Shown: piece after piece, positions 34,401 to 49,400 of the stretch
Position numbering within the stretch: position 1 is the stretch's first letter
How the letters are laid out: every line of letters begins with the position of its first letter
Program-made: the position numbers and the translations under genes
The notes under the pieces: generated by a model
The model's input: the letters and a program-made list of their open reading frames with translations, nothing else
Told to the model about the DNA's origin: nothing
Databases searched by the model: none
DNA from: Ischnura elegans
Lineage: Eukaryota; Arthropoda; Insecta; Odonata; Coenagrionidae
Assembly (NCBI RefSeq): GCF_921293095.1
Contig: NC_060251.1
Location: 57,429,585-57,493,584 of the forward strand
Reading direction: 5' to 3'
DNA: 64,000 nt

Positions 34401-37400
34401 AGAACGTAGGATACGTAGAGCGGAACTTTGAACTTAATATGTCGCTTGCCTTCTTTGCTCCCCTAAAGCAAAAAAAGTAAAATGGAAAAATTTATTGGTG
34501 AAAAAATACTAACCTACACTATCAGATTCATGTGTACGTGAAATGTTTATAAATTGTATTTCTAATTTAAATTTGTTTTGAAATTCCTATTGTCAATCAT
34601 TATACACTTCGACATTAATGAGCTAAATTTTGGCGTATCATAGACTAAGGCAATGCATATATTTTCCATTTTACCAATTTTTGAGCCTTTTTGGCCGTAT
34701 TTTGCGATCTTTACGTCAAGTAAAGTGCACTTTGATTTTTATTACATCATTAAAATCTCAAATTTAACCAATGAAAGGTCGCAGTAAATTATTTTCTTGG
34801 GACATTTCCCTTTGTTTAACAGCTATTAAAAATTATGTTTGAAATTGCGTGCTTCACTAATTCGAGGATTCTATATTTCGCAATACTCCTTGCTTCACCA
34901 TTTTTAAAACTTAGGAATATATGAATTAAAACAAATCTGGACAGAAACCCCTGATGGGAGATGACCTTCAAGACGACCAAAATAAAAGATAAAGGATGAG
35001 GTAACCATTGATATGGGGAGAATGAGAATCTGCTAGGAGGGTGCAGAAGATCTGAAGAATTGGAGGCAGACAGTTGGCGAGGTCCATTACCATCTAGTGC
35101 AAGGGTCTTCAACCCCCGGCCCTCGGGCCGCATGCGACTCGCCGTCTAGTTTCTTGCGGCTAATAGAGGCTAAAGAAAATTTTGTATCTTGAACCAAATA
35201 TCAAAGAAGGCTATTCGGGCTTCCAGTTGGGTAGTCTCTCTCTATTCTGCCGACGCGAGGTCGCTACGTTCCGGAACTCGAGTCGCATCCCATCCTCAGC
35301 GCGAATAGCCTTCTTTGACTATATTCGCCGGCAAAGCATCAGATCTTACTTCATCGACACATTCGTTAAAAATAAACAATGTCAAAAATTGCATCGATTG
35401 ATTTGAATTTTTAACCTATAGAGATTAATTTACTTTGAAATCATGTTTTTTATATTTTATTGATGTGGTGGTAAAGTGACGAAGAGTATTGTGGCCCTCA
35501 GGACGATGTTGAATCGATTTTTGACCCTTGCATACAAAATGCTTGAAGACCCCTCATTAAGTACATAAGTGGTCATGGTAGTAAGTAAGTAAGAGAGTAT
35601 CTAGGATGGACAAGTTATTGACTCACCCTCAAGTCGGAAATCATCTTCCCACCGCACTCCTCCAGTAGTTCCGCCACCGTGAACCAAGCCTCGAAGTGCC
35701 ACGTGCACGCATCCAGGTCCAGATATTCGTAAATCCGAATGGCGGGCTCATCCTGTTCCTTCAGGTCGTCGTACATCCTCCACCTACCAGACCTTGACCC
35801 TCTGTTCGCCAGGAAACTCCTGCCGGGGATCAGGTTCGAGCAAAGGTGGTGAGCCCTGTACATCGGGTCCGTCAGGAGGAGGTCGGGGTCGCTCAGGGGA
35901 TGGGTCGATACGAGAGGAACCATCCCGTCCGAATGGGGAATGGACAGTTCCACTTTGAGCGTGTTCCCGTGTCCATCTCTGGAGGAGGCGTCGACGTAGC
36001 TCAGTTTGGCCGAGAAGCCGCGACCACCCCGGGTTTCGTCACCAGGATCGCAGATGTTGGGGCCGTCCACGGTCACGTACTCGCTCTTGACCGGGGTACC
36101 TCCGGGCAGCCTCGCGATGCAGAGTACCCTCGACCTTTTGGGAACGTAGAGAGGGTCCAAGAGGTTGGCCTTGGTGCTGGCGAAGGCCGTGGACTCCTCC
36201 AAAGATTCGAACGGTAGGTAGGTGTCCCTGAGTGAATCGACTGGTACGGACACCTCCCATCCGTAACGGACCTTTTCGGGGTCCAGTCCCTTGCAGAGCC
36301 CGCGAGTCGCTGCGTATGCGGGATGTCGTGGGTGGCACGGCGGGACGCAGAGCAGGGGTCGTCCTGGTCCAGGGCCCGGTCTGTCCCTCTGTGCACCGCC
36401 GTGGTGGGACCAAGACTGGGACGTGAACAGGATGACCGGACGAGTCGGGAGAACTTTGGCGTGGGCTGTCGTTGGTTGTTCCGTGGCTTCTTTTGATCGG
36501 GACCCTCGAACGCTGGTCGGCGATGGCGATGTGTGCTTTGGCGTGGTTCTGACTGCTGTTGTCACTACTTCAGTGGGTTGTCTTAGCTCTGATGGCTGGG
36601 CGTACAGTTCCGTGTTCGTGTTGGTGATTTCGATCACTATTTTTCCTCTGTCGTGAAATGTTCCATCTGTGACCTGCATGATAGACAATTATTAAATTTA
36701 AATTTACGTAGATAGTCGGGCTATCAAAATCAAAACAGACGATACAAATATACAAACTGCAACTATGATCAAATATAAAACACCAGTAGTAACTTGCTCA
36801 ATTTAATTCATAATACCCCTATCGACCATGGTTTCGACAGTTTTAGGTCTTTCTCGAGGTGATGAAACAGAAAATATTACATATATGTTTCATCACCTTG
36901 AGAATTTCCAAAAGTGTCGGGACCGTGGTAGGTATTCTAGTTGTATACTAAAGTGGGGAAATTGCCATTGTTGTTTTATATTTTGTTATGTATATATCGT
37001 ATTTCTACCACGTCAAACTTAAAACGATTTCATGCATGAAAAATGCAAGTACAGCCTTATGTCAACTAACATATTCAGTAAAATATCCGAAATCAGAATT
37101 TTTTTCTGTAGAAGTGTAGAAGACTTAAAGCGTTCTTTCTCTTTTCCCCTCTTGGAAAAAAATAAGTGTCAACGAAGAATTGTTCGTCGTTTTCGCCCCA
37201 AATAAATGATAGGGAAATATGGAATACTGAGTAATGATAAACAAACCGTAAGAGCCACAATGTCATCCTTGTCCTTGATCCCGCCAACTGCCGAGTAGCT
37301 CACCAATCCTTGCAGTATGTCCTTGTAAACCAGTGTATCATTCGTGGACAGTTGTTGCCCGCTACCGAGAGGTCTCCATTGAAAATCCCTTTTGCGTAAC

Positions 37401-40400
37401 ACTCCTGCAACAATATCATGAAGGGGAAATTCTTTGAATAATAATTTCATTATAAATTTCTCTTTAAGTGACAACATTTTGCGCTGGTATAGTTTCTAAA
37501 TATTTTCACATTTTCCCTGTTTTTACGCGCTAGGGCCAGGGTTTAACCCTATTTCAATTTTTAAAGCTGTTTTCTAATGCTAATTACATGCTTAATTTAA
37601 TCATCCCACTGCTAAACTGGAGTTTTGACCTGGCCGAGGATAAATAAAGTAGGTACCTTGAGTCGGTGGTTGCGTTATGGTGACCAAAAGACTCGCTGGA
37701 TCCGTGTCTGCATCCTCGATGTGCACGATTTCCTTTCCGATTAACTTAGTTCGCCCACTTTCCACGTGCAAGGTGTTGGTGATTATTCTCGGAGGCTCGT
37801 CATTTTGTAGCTGGCGTGAAAGGGAAGAAAATTGTAAAGACGTCAGTACTTATAGACACTCATTGTAAACTATAGTTTTCCCGACGAACCACCACGTACA
37901 TTCTTGCCGGCCCCTTGTGAAAGATACAGCCGTAGTTGTATCGTTCCAAATGACCTCCCCCGAAATGTTCCATTGCGCCCGTAAATTTTTCTACCTTAAG
38001 CCTCACAGGGATCTTACAATGTACGAACCATTTACGATGAATAAAAAATATTAAACCCATAACTGCAAGAATCACGCTTCTAAGGACATGCAAAAAACAC
38101 TATATACATATTAACCTGTTAGTATTGATGGGAACGGTATCAGGTAATTATCGAGTATCGAGGAAATCAACTAAATATACTCTGCGTAACAAAAGATGAG
38201 ATGCAAGTGGTCCTTACGTCAATGGAGATGTTGAGGCGGCTCAGTGAGGAGGACTGAACTCCGTCGGTGACTCGAAACAGAAGAACGTCCTCAATTGGTT
38301 CCACTTGCTTCGAATACGACTGCTCGTAGCTCACTTTGCCCTTTAGAAACTCTTCAACGCTGAAACTCTCCACGGGAATGTTGTGTGGGCCACCTGGAAA
38401 GTAATCATTGAAACTATCAGTAATGATCGAAATTTCATGGTTTCCCAGAGAAAGATTTAGCCTATTTCTTTAGCATAGTCAGTATCAATTAACTTAACGG
38501 TAGATGGCAGTATTTGGTGGAACTGCGTAACAAGAAATATAATCACAGATTCAATTATATTATATGGTACAAAAATGTTTCAATGGTCTTACAGATATTT
38601 AGATACTATACACTATGTCACTTTCAAAGGTTTAGAGAATGACGTAGTGCATAGTGTCGAAACCCTGTCAGACTATAAAAAAGTGGAACATATAATATTA
38701 GTACATCTAAGATTATGCTTCTCAGTCAATATATCCTCCAAAAGGGTCTCATTGGTAAATCTTTGTAATAGTTTTAATTTCTTCCCCTATTCTCTCTCTC
38801 CTGTCTTATTCTCTTTGGGGCGCTGAAATCTGAACCTGAGGTGTTTTAAGCAGAATTCCATGACGCGGTATTGGTGGCATTGCTAAAACATTATTGTCTA
38901 TTTATTATTATTTATGAAAATTTTTAGCTCTTTAGTAGAAAGGTTGAATCCAATTTTCAATTCAATAAGCTATTGGCGTCTTAATTCCACACACTAAGAG
39001 TTGGGGAGCGCGTTCTTTCTCCTGGCCAGCTCTTTTTTCCAGGATTGTGTTCCGAATGCTACACCGTGGAGTCGAAACTGAGACACCTTGATCAGCAATC
39101 ATTTTATCGTCAAAACGTTCTTATTAATTTGAAATATTTGACAAATGCCATCTTCATTTCAAAATTGAGTACGTTCATAGATTTTCCTAAAAATAAGATT
39201 AGAAATGGAAAGAGTCATCGACGAGACCCTTTTGAGGCAGTAATAACGTCATGCTCGAAGGAAAAAAGTAAATCAAGTGATATGATCTTGTTCTTTCCTG
39301 GCGTATGATGCTGGTGAAGTCTTCTCGGGTTTTCCACCGGGTGTGTTGAATGTAGGCCCACGTTTCAATGGCTTCCTCTGCTATCGTGTTAAGGGCACCC
39401 TGAAGACGATTGCAGAAGCAGCCATTGAAACGTCGGCCTACAATCAACACACCCGGTGGAAAACCCGAGAAGACATCACCTAAATCAAGTGAGTTCCAAG
39501 TTACCCCTGTCAACAGTAATCCGTCCGAAATATGGTTGCTTGGAGATCTCCACCATGAGGTTCTGCATGGGCGTGTCCACGTCCGTGACTGTGATCAGGG
39601 ATGGGGGCAGTGTCTCCAAAGACCCCTCCCCCACCACCACCTCCCCGTTGACGGCCACGTTGGGCGGCTGGTCATCCACCGGCAGCACGGATATCTCCAG
39701 CCGCACCTTCTGCTCCCTCTCGCTGCCCCCCGTGTCGAAGTTGAAGGTCAGGCGCTCCGTGCGAGATTCTAGACCTATCTCGTCCGCCGCCCTGTACAAC
39801 AGCTTGCCGTCTTCCACGTCCTGGCTGGAGAAGGCGAAGTGGGCGCCCAGAGGGAACTCGCCTTCTTCCGCGTCCGCCAGGATCATTTTGCCGTATGAGG
39901 GCATGGATGTCAGCGTGTAGAAGCCTCGGGGAATCCTGCCGTCTGCGGTGGGGGCTGGTGTCAGGAAGGAGCTCTGGATGCGGACTTGCTCCCCTGTCGA
40001 AACGGATGATGAAAAGAGACGAAATACTTCGTTAAAACTTTCGCGAGTACCGGTACTCGTCATGTTGAATAAAAATTTTGGGCTACGCATCACGCCTTGA
40101 GGAGCACGAGAGAGCGATTCGACTGGGGCAGTCAACAAAGTCCGCGGGAGCCGAAAACGCAGCTCTGGGCCACACAATCGACCTTAACGAAGCAAAAATC
40201 GTTGCCAAAGTAAAAGGTTTTAAACAGAGACTCGTCAGAGAAGCCATTGAAGTATCTAAAGAAGAGAAGAACAATTTCAACAGAGACACCGACATTAAAA
40301 TTAGCCGTACTTGGCAACCCGTAATCAGGAAAAACAATCAACAACCCACTCCTCCAACCTCCCGCTTCCCTCCCCCCACCACCTGACACAGATACCTATG

Positions 40401-43400
40401 TATATGAATTTAAAATCCCAACTCTTCAGAATCCGTTGAGGAAGCGTTGGGGCCACCCAAGAATTATCGCGGCGACATAGCCCAAAAGTTTTCATTCAAC
40501 TTCAAAGACGAAATATGTCATTTTTATACTCTACCCAGGGCCGGAATTTCCAATAGGCTAACTAAGCTTCAACCTGGGGCCTGAAGATCAAGAGCAGCTT
40601 ACATTTAAATTGTTTGCAAAAATTAAAAATACGCCATTCTAAAGAAAATATCTTCCACTAAACGTATTGATATATTTCACAGTAATGGTATATTTTATTA
40701 TCTCTCTCGTAATTCAAAAACTTGAAAATGGAAGATGAATAGGCCTCATAAGTGGAATAGTCTAGGACCTCTTTTCACACAAATCCGGCCCTGATTCTTC
40801 CGTAATTCAACACGGAAGTTGGTTTAACGCAGATATCACAGTAATCTTTCTGCCTTTTTGCAAAGTAAGCCCAGAATACTTGTAGCAGACTTTCTGTAAG
40901 TCTGTAAGCTTCATTCAAAAAGTCAGCCTCAGACTTATTAGCGAGTGGCTCAGCTCCACACATGACTAGCTTAACTGCTGTATTTACATAAAGTGGTAGT
41001 AATCACGAATTACACGGTGAAGATAACCATACTAACATTGCAATTTAAAAAAATCTTTTAAAATATTCTCTTATGCCATGGTTTATAAGCTAGATTGGTA
41101 AGAATTAAGAAATGAAACTCACCCTCCAAAATCACCAGTGGCTGCGGCTGCCGAGAAATAGTATTGTCAGAGGTGCTGGCGGATTGCACGTTGATAATGT
41201 AGAGGTTGGTTGCTTCTCCCCATCCATCAGTAGCCAGTATTTCGATAGCATCTGTCGAGTTGTTCAATCCATCATGTGCGTACAGCATTGAACTATCTGC
41301 CAACTCGGAAACGCCAAATTCGAACCCTGAATTAAAAATCAATTATGAATTGCTTGTGGTGGAAGTTCATCATGCTAACAATATTTCATAATTTTGCACA
41401 TTTCATACAAAATGTTAAATTTTCCGGTTTCGATCTTAATCATAGAGAATGTTGGGAGCGGCGTGATAGGTTTCGAAATTGGTCGTCATATCAACGAGTT
41501 TAAAAGCGTTTAAAAACTTACTGCGATGGAATTTTGGAAATGTTCAGACTTTTCAACGAATTTTAATTTGGATTTTCCCAAATTAATTTCCATTTTCCAT
41601 AATGGGTATTTCTTAATCTACACTTCTCTATAACCAATGGTATTGATGCTTTAAATTATGTATTTCTCATGTTTTTCGTGCCAATGTTCCTTCCTCGATC
41701 TCACTCGTAATAACACAAATGTTTTTATCTTCCTCACCCTTTGAATGCCATTAGGAATCATAGCGCACAGTGCCAGATACAGGGGGGAACATAAGTTGCC
41801 CAAATTTAGAAAATACATTAAAAAATGAAATTCCGTAATCTGATTTATTTTCGTAAATCATCAGGGCCACTCAACACTCCCATTCGACTGGTCTTTTTTG
41901 GTTCTCGATTTACTGAAAAACTTTTAAAAAATAGGCTATCGCTTAGATATTTTCAAGGTTTAGAAAGGAGACCCTTTTCATCATTTACGTGTGTATCAAA
42001 TTTGAACGTTTCCGCTCAATATTATCCTGAGTGAATATTTTTTTCAATTTGAGATACGACAGAATGTTGGTATAAGGTCCTTTATAAATATAACCTGAAA
42101 TTTTTTAAGATGATGAATTAGATTTTTATCGAGTAATATGTCACCAAAGCATTCCCTTAAAATAAACCTTCCATCGTCTTTTCCACTCCCTAACAATAGG
42201 ATATACTCCTAATCTACAGTGTCGTCATAAATGAATGGTGCGGCTTTAAACATGGTTTAAATGAAAACAGAACTGTTTTCAGTTTATGTTTTTTGAATCT
42301 GTCGTCTCAAACACCTTTTTACATAATTAATAAATTTCAACATGTGCGCCCTTAGTCGCTCGACAAATGCCCAAACGATACTCAACTTCTGTCCAAACAT
42401 TAGTTAACATTACATTCTGAATGACTGACATTGCTTCATTAACCTTGTTCATTAAGTGGCTAAGGTCGTGGATTTTTTTTTTGTATTTAATCGACGCTTT
42501 TGATGTACCCCCACAAGAAAAAATCCCATGGTGTGAGACATGGTGTCTTTCTATGAATTTCTGGAACCCCACCTATCTTTTATTTTATTTATTATGATAA
42601 CCCTATACATTCGACAGTGGTCGAAACCGTGATGTTTTTTATACTGCGTGGAATCGAACCCAGTTTGCTTTTGTGGTGAATGAGATCATTATTTTCCAGT
42701 GGGTGATGCCGGAAACTTAGTTTTGTGCACTTACCCATGGTGATGTCTTTGGATGAGCTGCTCCCGGACCGGAACTTGAGCGAGCCGTGCATCGGAGGGT
42801 CGATGATGATGTATCTCAAATGCTTTCCCGCGCTCTCCACCTCCAGCTGCCTCTTCGTGATCTCCAGGGATCCACCCTAAATGTTTAATCTTTTGATGCA
42901 TCAATTTCCAGCTTTGACGATCGAAGGAACATGCATTATTTTATCTAAAAGGTTAAACTCCAGCACATCGTACTACTAATTGATATAGATCATTCCAGTA
43001 CCTTAAATGAACTCTTCCTCGTCAGGAACGAATTTAAGGGATACCAAGAGAAATTTTACCCGAAAATTTCGGGTAAAATTACTACTACCCGAAATTGTCG
43101 AAAATTTAGTAAAGCTTCTTTCTACTAAAAAGGAATTTACTTGCACCTAAAAATGCAAGTATAGAATTGTTGAAACAACTAATCAGATGCTACCTGTGGA
43201 GCATATTTCTCTATGGATCTAGAGAGTAAATAATGTTGGAGTGCTAAGAAGAGTGGGAGAAAAGAGAAGTCTTTTAAAAACCTTAAGCAGAAGACGGGAC
43301 AACTTAGTTATGAGATATGATGGCCTGATGAAGACTATCGTTGAAGGACATGTGGAAGGGAGGAAGGGCAAGGGACGGCCCCGAAGGAGTTACATAGGAC

Positions 43401-46400
43401 AGGTTGTAGAGGATATAAAAGAGAAGAAATGCGTCACTATAAAAAGGTTAGTGGATAGGAGAGAGAAATGTAGAGCTGCGTCAAACCAATCTTAGGATCG
43501 TTGATTTATTGCGGAGATGATGAAGTAAAACTTAAATGCAATGAACTGATTTTTTTTCAATAAATAATGCTCGAGTGGAACCGACTTACCAGCGAGACGT
43601 TGAACTGTGGGTTCTTCATCGAGAAGGACATTTCGCTCTCCGGCTTCGGCAGTACTTTGACGCAGAACGAATGCTCCCGTGTCAGCCTGCTCCTCTCTGG
43701 GTACTTCCAGACGGAGAAAGGGAAGCAGAAGACCGATTCGGATGGAACATCTTCGGGGTGCGGTGGGACGTAGACGAGTTTCTTGTCCACCAAATCTTCC
43801 TGGGTGAACGAGGTCACCTTGTAAAAGAGAGAGGGAGAAGAGTGAAGTTCAATCGAAAATCGATTGTATCGCTCCAACTTTCGATTTAATCGAAGTCTAC
43901 TTACTTTTTTCTGTGATAAATATAAAATACAAATGGTAATTTCCCCACTTTAATGTATAACTCCACTGCCGACCATGGTTTTGTCACTCTATGTCATTTT
44001 CAAGGTATATGATCGAATGACATAAAAAAATGACACAGAGAGAAATGACTTAGGGTGATCTTGACATGACCGTGAACAAGGCACAGTGTTGAAACCATGG
44101 TTGGCAGTGGAGTTAAATATTAAAGCGTTAAAATTGCCATTTGTTGTTTATATTTTATCATGGATATATCCCATTTCCACCACGTCAAATTTTTTTTTAT
44201 GCTGTTATCATTACGTTCGTTTTGTTTTGTGTATTACGGAGCCTCAATAATTTAATGTCATACTAATAACTTATATATAAAAATAAAGAGAATATTCCGT
44301 ATCGTAATTGTTGTATATTGACTTTAATCTCAAGTATGATAAAATCGTTTGCCCTCGTGCCCCTTCCCCCTCCCCCCCCCCCCCAGGAAAAAATCCTGGA
44401 TCCGCCCCTGGAGTGTAATGTTTATAGGGCCTCAATCATTTTATTTCATATTAATAACTTTCATGTTAAAGTGAAGAGGATATTTCGTACCGTAATTGTT
44501 GTATCTTGTTTTTAATCTCAAGTATGAGAAGATCGTTTGCCTGGTGCCCCCCAGAAAAAATCCTAGATCCGCCCCTGTCCGTTGCGTAATTTATTTGTTT
44601 TACCTGCATGACGCCAGTCGGCCTTTTCTCTGCCGAGCTTACTATCGAGTGACACGAACACTGCGTGCCACTGCGGTTTAAAATCGGTCAAATTATATCC
44701 TGTATCGATAAATTTAACTGTATTCCGCTGTATACTGCTTTCATTAACATATGTTTCTCATTATGTTACTACAGCTCATCTGTATTTGAGGGACAAAAAA
44801 TCGATGGTAATGAGGAATCTGAACGTCGCGAAGCTTGTTAACGGTACCACAGTCATTGTGTTAGCCATTATTCCTCATCTTGTAAAAGTGAGAAAGCTTT
44901 GAAGGCAAGAATTGTTTTAATATTCCAAGGATTCAATCAGTAGGTCATATCACCGAAATAAAAAAACTACCCTTAAGGAACAAACGACAGACAAAAATTG
45001 CAAGAACTGACACAGTAACCAGAAAAGGTCCTACCCTTTTCTTGGGGACAGAGCCCTCCAACGAGCAAAAGCGAGTAACAATTACGGAGATATTTTTTAT
45101 TATTAAAGTATTCCACCGATTAAGGTAGGCTTCCATGGAGTACTTGAGAAGCATTAAGAAGCCTTCCTTCAAGCATGTCCCTCTTCAACTCACAAGAAGG
45201 CCTTCTCCCTTTCATTCTATCGAAAAATCCTATTCTTTTCCTTCCCCTCCCTCGTTTACCCAACATTCTACCCTCTAACACAGTTTTTATCACGCCATCC
45301 CCGCTAAGTACTCCATTACGGAGATATTGCGCAAAAAAATTCGCTCAGAGATTAAATGTATGGTCACTGTGGTTAAAATTTCGCGACCAATCGGACCTTG
45401 ACAAAAAAGAACTCACGTATGTACAATTCTTTTTGTGAGAGAATAGAGAAATTCAGTTGGTTTTACCTCAGCATGGTGCATCCCTACGATGATCAGCCGT
45501 CCTTCCTGAGGTGCCCTCAACTTCCGTGCGATCATGAAGACAATTTGTCTGGCCTCGGCCTCTGCCATGTTGAATGATAGGTGGTGGGTGGATATAGTTT
45601 CTGGCTGACCCGCTATGACCTTGAGAAGAAATAGTTTTTGGTGGAGATAGCCATGTAAAAATCGAAAAACTAAGATTGTCAGCATAAATCATCTTCTATT
45701 TATAATATTAAGCAATCAATTTTTTTTAATATTTAAACCAGTTTCGGAGTTTTAATATTTTAAGGTAGCCCCAGAGGCAATTACCTGTTGGTGGGATCAC
45801 CTTCAGCAAAAGATTCTTAGTACTTGGAATATTTTTGAATAACAAAAAATGTCTCCCAGATGAAATTTTAATACACGAGTAATATAAAGTAAAGGTATAC
45901 TATAGAATAAACATCGGAATTGAAATAAAATTATCAAGATGAAAAAAAGGAATGTGTTATGAAAATTCGTTTATGAGATATACCCTATAATATTTTTTTT
46001 CGTCGCATGCTTCATGAAGGTACCTTTATGTAATTACTTTGTTTGATTATTTTTGGCAAACAGTCGTAAATTTTTGGCCCGAAGAAAAAAAACTTCGTTT
46101 AAACAAATTGATATTAAGTTTGGATAATGCATATGAAGTATTTGTCCGTATTTTCATTTTTAGTAGGGCAACGGATCTCAAAAACGAAAATTGTAAATGG
46201 TCTTAGTGAGGGAAATGGCGCGAATAACAAGAATACATGTGTATGTCTTTTTCATGGAAATTTCAAAAATATATTCTCGTTTTTCTTAAGTGACTGACGG
46301 TCAAAAATTTAGACTTGCAATGCAATATTTCTGAAATTTTTATTTGAAAATGCGCTTTTTAAATAAGGCCTTATGGCAATACTTTTAAAAGGCCTGGTCA

Positions 46401-49400
46401 CGCGTGACGTCAAAGCAAACGAGTTAATCTGTCAATACATGAACGATTTTGGTTGACGGGAGCAGAATATGCATGAACCAAATTGGAACAGCTTCTATTT
46501 CTGATACTGCATTGAATTAAGGTACAAGATGGTGCATTTTCGCGTTCATTAATTTATGTGTTAAGTAGTACGTGTTAATATATTGTGTTATCAGAGCGTT
46601 TGAAATATGTTGATTTATACTAGAACATCTGTGTTGCCGTAGCAAAAGGCTTGATATAATATGCGTGATAGCTTAGAAAACATGGTCAAAATAACGGGGA
46701 TGCCGACTTACAAAAACTATTGGGGGGGCCCAAACCGGGGAACTTGCCCCGGGAAATTTTATAAGTAGTGAATTTTACGTAAGTTTGTAAAGCATTTTAG
46801 AAGAGTCACATGATCAGCATTACAACCCTGATAACTCGAATCTCGATATCTGGAAAATCGAAAAGCCTGACGCATTTTTTCCTCACACTCATTACGAATT
46901 TTTGTGGGGGCTTGGGCCCCTCGTTATGGGTGCTTAGGCCCCATGGAGTCGGCGCCACTGCAAAATAATAATTAAGGCTCGTCGTTCGAATAATTTTTGG
47001 GTAATAAGCAAATACCTACATGCTGTATGGTATACATGAAATCACGTTTGGGAGATGAAAATAGCGATGAGGTAGGCACCGATATCTGGGAATGGTATGA
47101 CTTCAGACACATAAATAATGAATTACAACACATTCTGCAGACCATGGTTTCGCCTTTTTAGTCTCGTTGGATATCGTTTGTGACGAGAAATTTTTCGTTA
47201 TTACCATATGCGAGAGTATTTCGTTTTGGATCCCATTTTGTCGCGAATCTCCTTTAACTCACTCACCGTGAGCAGGAATCCAGCTTCCGAAGTGAGCGAC
47301 GAATCCTGGGGCTCGTCCGCAAGCACATCATTAGGATCCGAGAACTTGTTGCGCTCGTCCTCGGCAGTCGCGCATGTTGTCGTCCCGTTCTCGCAAGTGC
47401 ACTTCTCGTTGGAACGCATCGGCGTCCACGAGCTGCCACTCTCGTGGAGTTTACCTCCGTGTTTGCACGTGCCTATTAGGAAGCAGAGGAAAAAAATCAC
47501 TGTGATTAATCAGGTGGCTAGGTGGCGGCGGGGTAAAGTCCTCACCGACCAGCCAAGAGGTCGCGGGGTCGAGTCCCGCCTGGGTAGATTTCCCCTATCC
47601 AGGGCACGGTTGTTTGTGTACGTGCAATTGCTAAACTTGTTAAATACACCGATATAAAATGCCGGTATGAGCTGTACTCGGTGGTTTGGGAATAAAATAA
47701 ATAATTGAAATAAATAAATTTCATAATATCTTGCGAGCCACCTCAAAGGTATTTGACTTAGAGTGATTATCATGGGCGGAGTTTTGTGCTGTGGTACCAG
47801 CAATCCTGCTAGGGGTTAAGGGGCTATGGAATACTACCCAGTGAAACGTGGAGGTTCTTTGGAAAATTGTTTAAATCAGCCTCTTAAAGCTGTATTTCTG
47901 TTTAGTACTATTTAGGACTAAAATTTATATAAAGTTTTGATGCTTCTTATTTGTACTTGAATGCTAGGGTTACGTACTTTTTTCGGATAAATTACCATGC
48001 AAGTAGGGGGGGGGGGGCAGGCTACCCCTGGACCTCCCTAAAACTCCAGTTATGGTGAGTATACACCAACATGCAACATGCTATACGATACTTTTTTCTT
48101 CGTCGTAAAAAAAGATCCAAACACATGCTAACAGGCGGCGTGAGCTCTCACCGACCTTGCATTGTTCCATGCATGCTCGCTACAACCATGCGATGACTTT
48201 GGTGTCATTAGCACAATTCTCCGCGATGTGAAAGTTCTTCATTACCATCGATTCATACCACCCCCAAATGCCCCATAAAAGGAGAGGCAGTTAACAACAC
48301 CGTCATAGATAGAAAATTTATAGTTGTGGACAATTTTTCTTAGGGGTTCAGGCGATTTTAGAGGGCGTCGATTTCATGAATTTTTGTCGTATCTTGTCTT
48401 TTCTTTCACGTCATGACCCCGCCAAAGGCGCGAATTTTTACGCTGTACCGGTGAGCTTAGGCTTACCCCAACCAGCCAGTTTACAATAAACAATTAAGAA
48501 TTGCGCAAACGTATCGTTGTTGGTGTATAGTGTTGTTTGTGTGAAGTAAAAACTTAAAACTAGACTTTTTTACATAATTCAATAAACCTCACTCATCAGT
48601 TTGAATAACCATTCCGGTAGTAAGTAAAATTTTTTAAAAATATTTTTTGTCGGTCAATTAAATATTTATCAACAGTTTGAACAATATTATTTTTTCTTTT
48701 TTTATTATTTCATTTTCGTATTATTTTTCTTTTTATAATAATTTTTTTATGATTTTTTTGGTATTATTTAAAGAATGAACCATAAAAACCTGATTTGAAG
48801 GAGGTAAAGAAATAGAAAATACTCATAGTAGAGTAACTTGGTGAGAAAGTGTATGTGTAGTTGGGATACTTTGGTCATGTCCCAGATATCTGTAATGAGA
48901 GTATTATTAGTGCCCTTCAGCCTGGACTTAAAGTTGAGGACTTGCTGGTCGTATCTCGTCTTGTTCACCCCAGAAATTTGTATGAATCAGTGGTCGGAAG
49001 TGGGTCTTGTAGTCTATAGACTACAAACGCTGTTGTGAATGTGATCATCTGTCACTTACCTTCCTTGGGCACGCATGTTGAGCAGCACTCTGTTAGCTTC
49101 CGGTCCAGTCTCTCTCCATGGGCGCATTTCTTTGTGGGTGAGCACTTGATGGACAAGCATCCAATTTTTCCTTGCCTGCAAACACAGCGCACGCAAGGAT
49201 CTCTTTGCCAAACCCAGCCGTTCTGTGGACAAATCACGGATTTTAACTTTAATGCTGCATATTACATTGAATATTTTAGTTCGTCTCTTATACGAAAACT
49301 GTATATAAAGCCCTGAATCACACGATCATTTTCTTTTTCATTCCTTCTGAGGGACAGCTCTTTCACGGTGATCATTTTCCGCGATGGGTCCAGGGTTAGA

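Noticed and set aside
35846-36656. Several 60-120 codon frames across exon c12
   Set aside because: They are shadows of the 349-codon Fras1-like exon.
37860-38093. Minus-strand frame with a hydrophobic start between exons c9 and c10
   Set aside because: c9 and c10 already join in phase 0 without it. It lacks CSPG motifs and clean splice sites at both borders.
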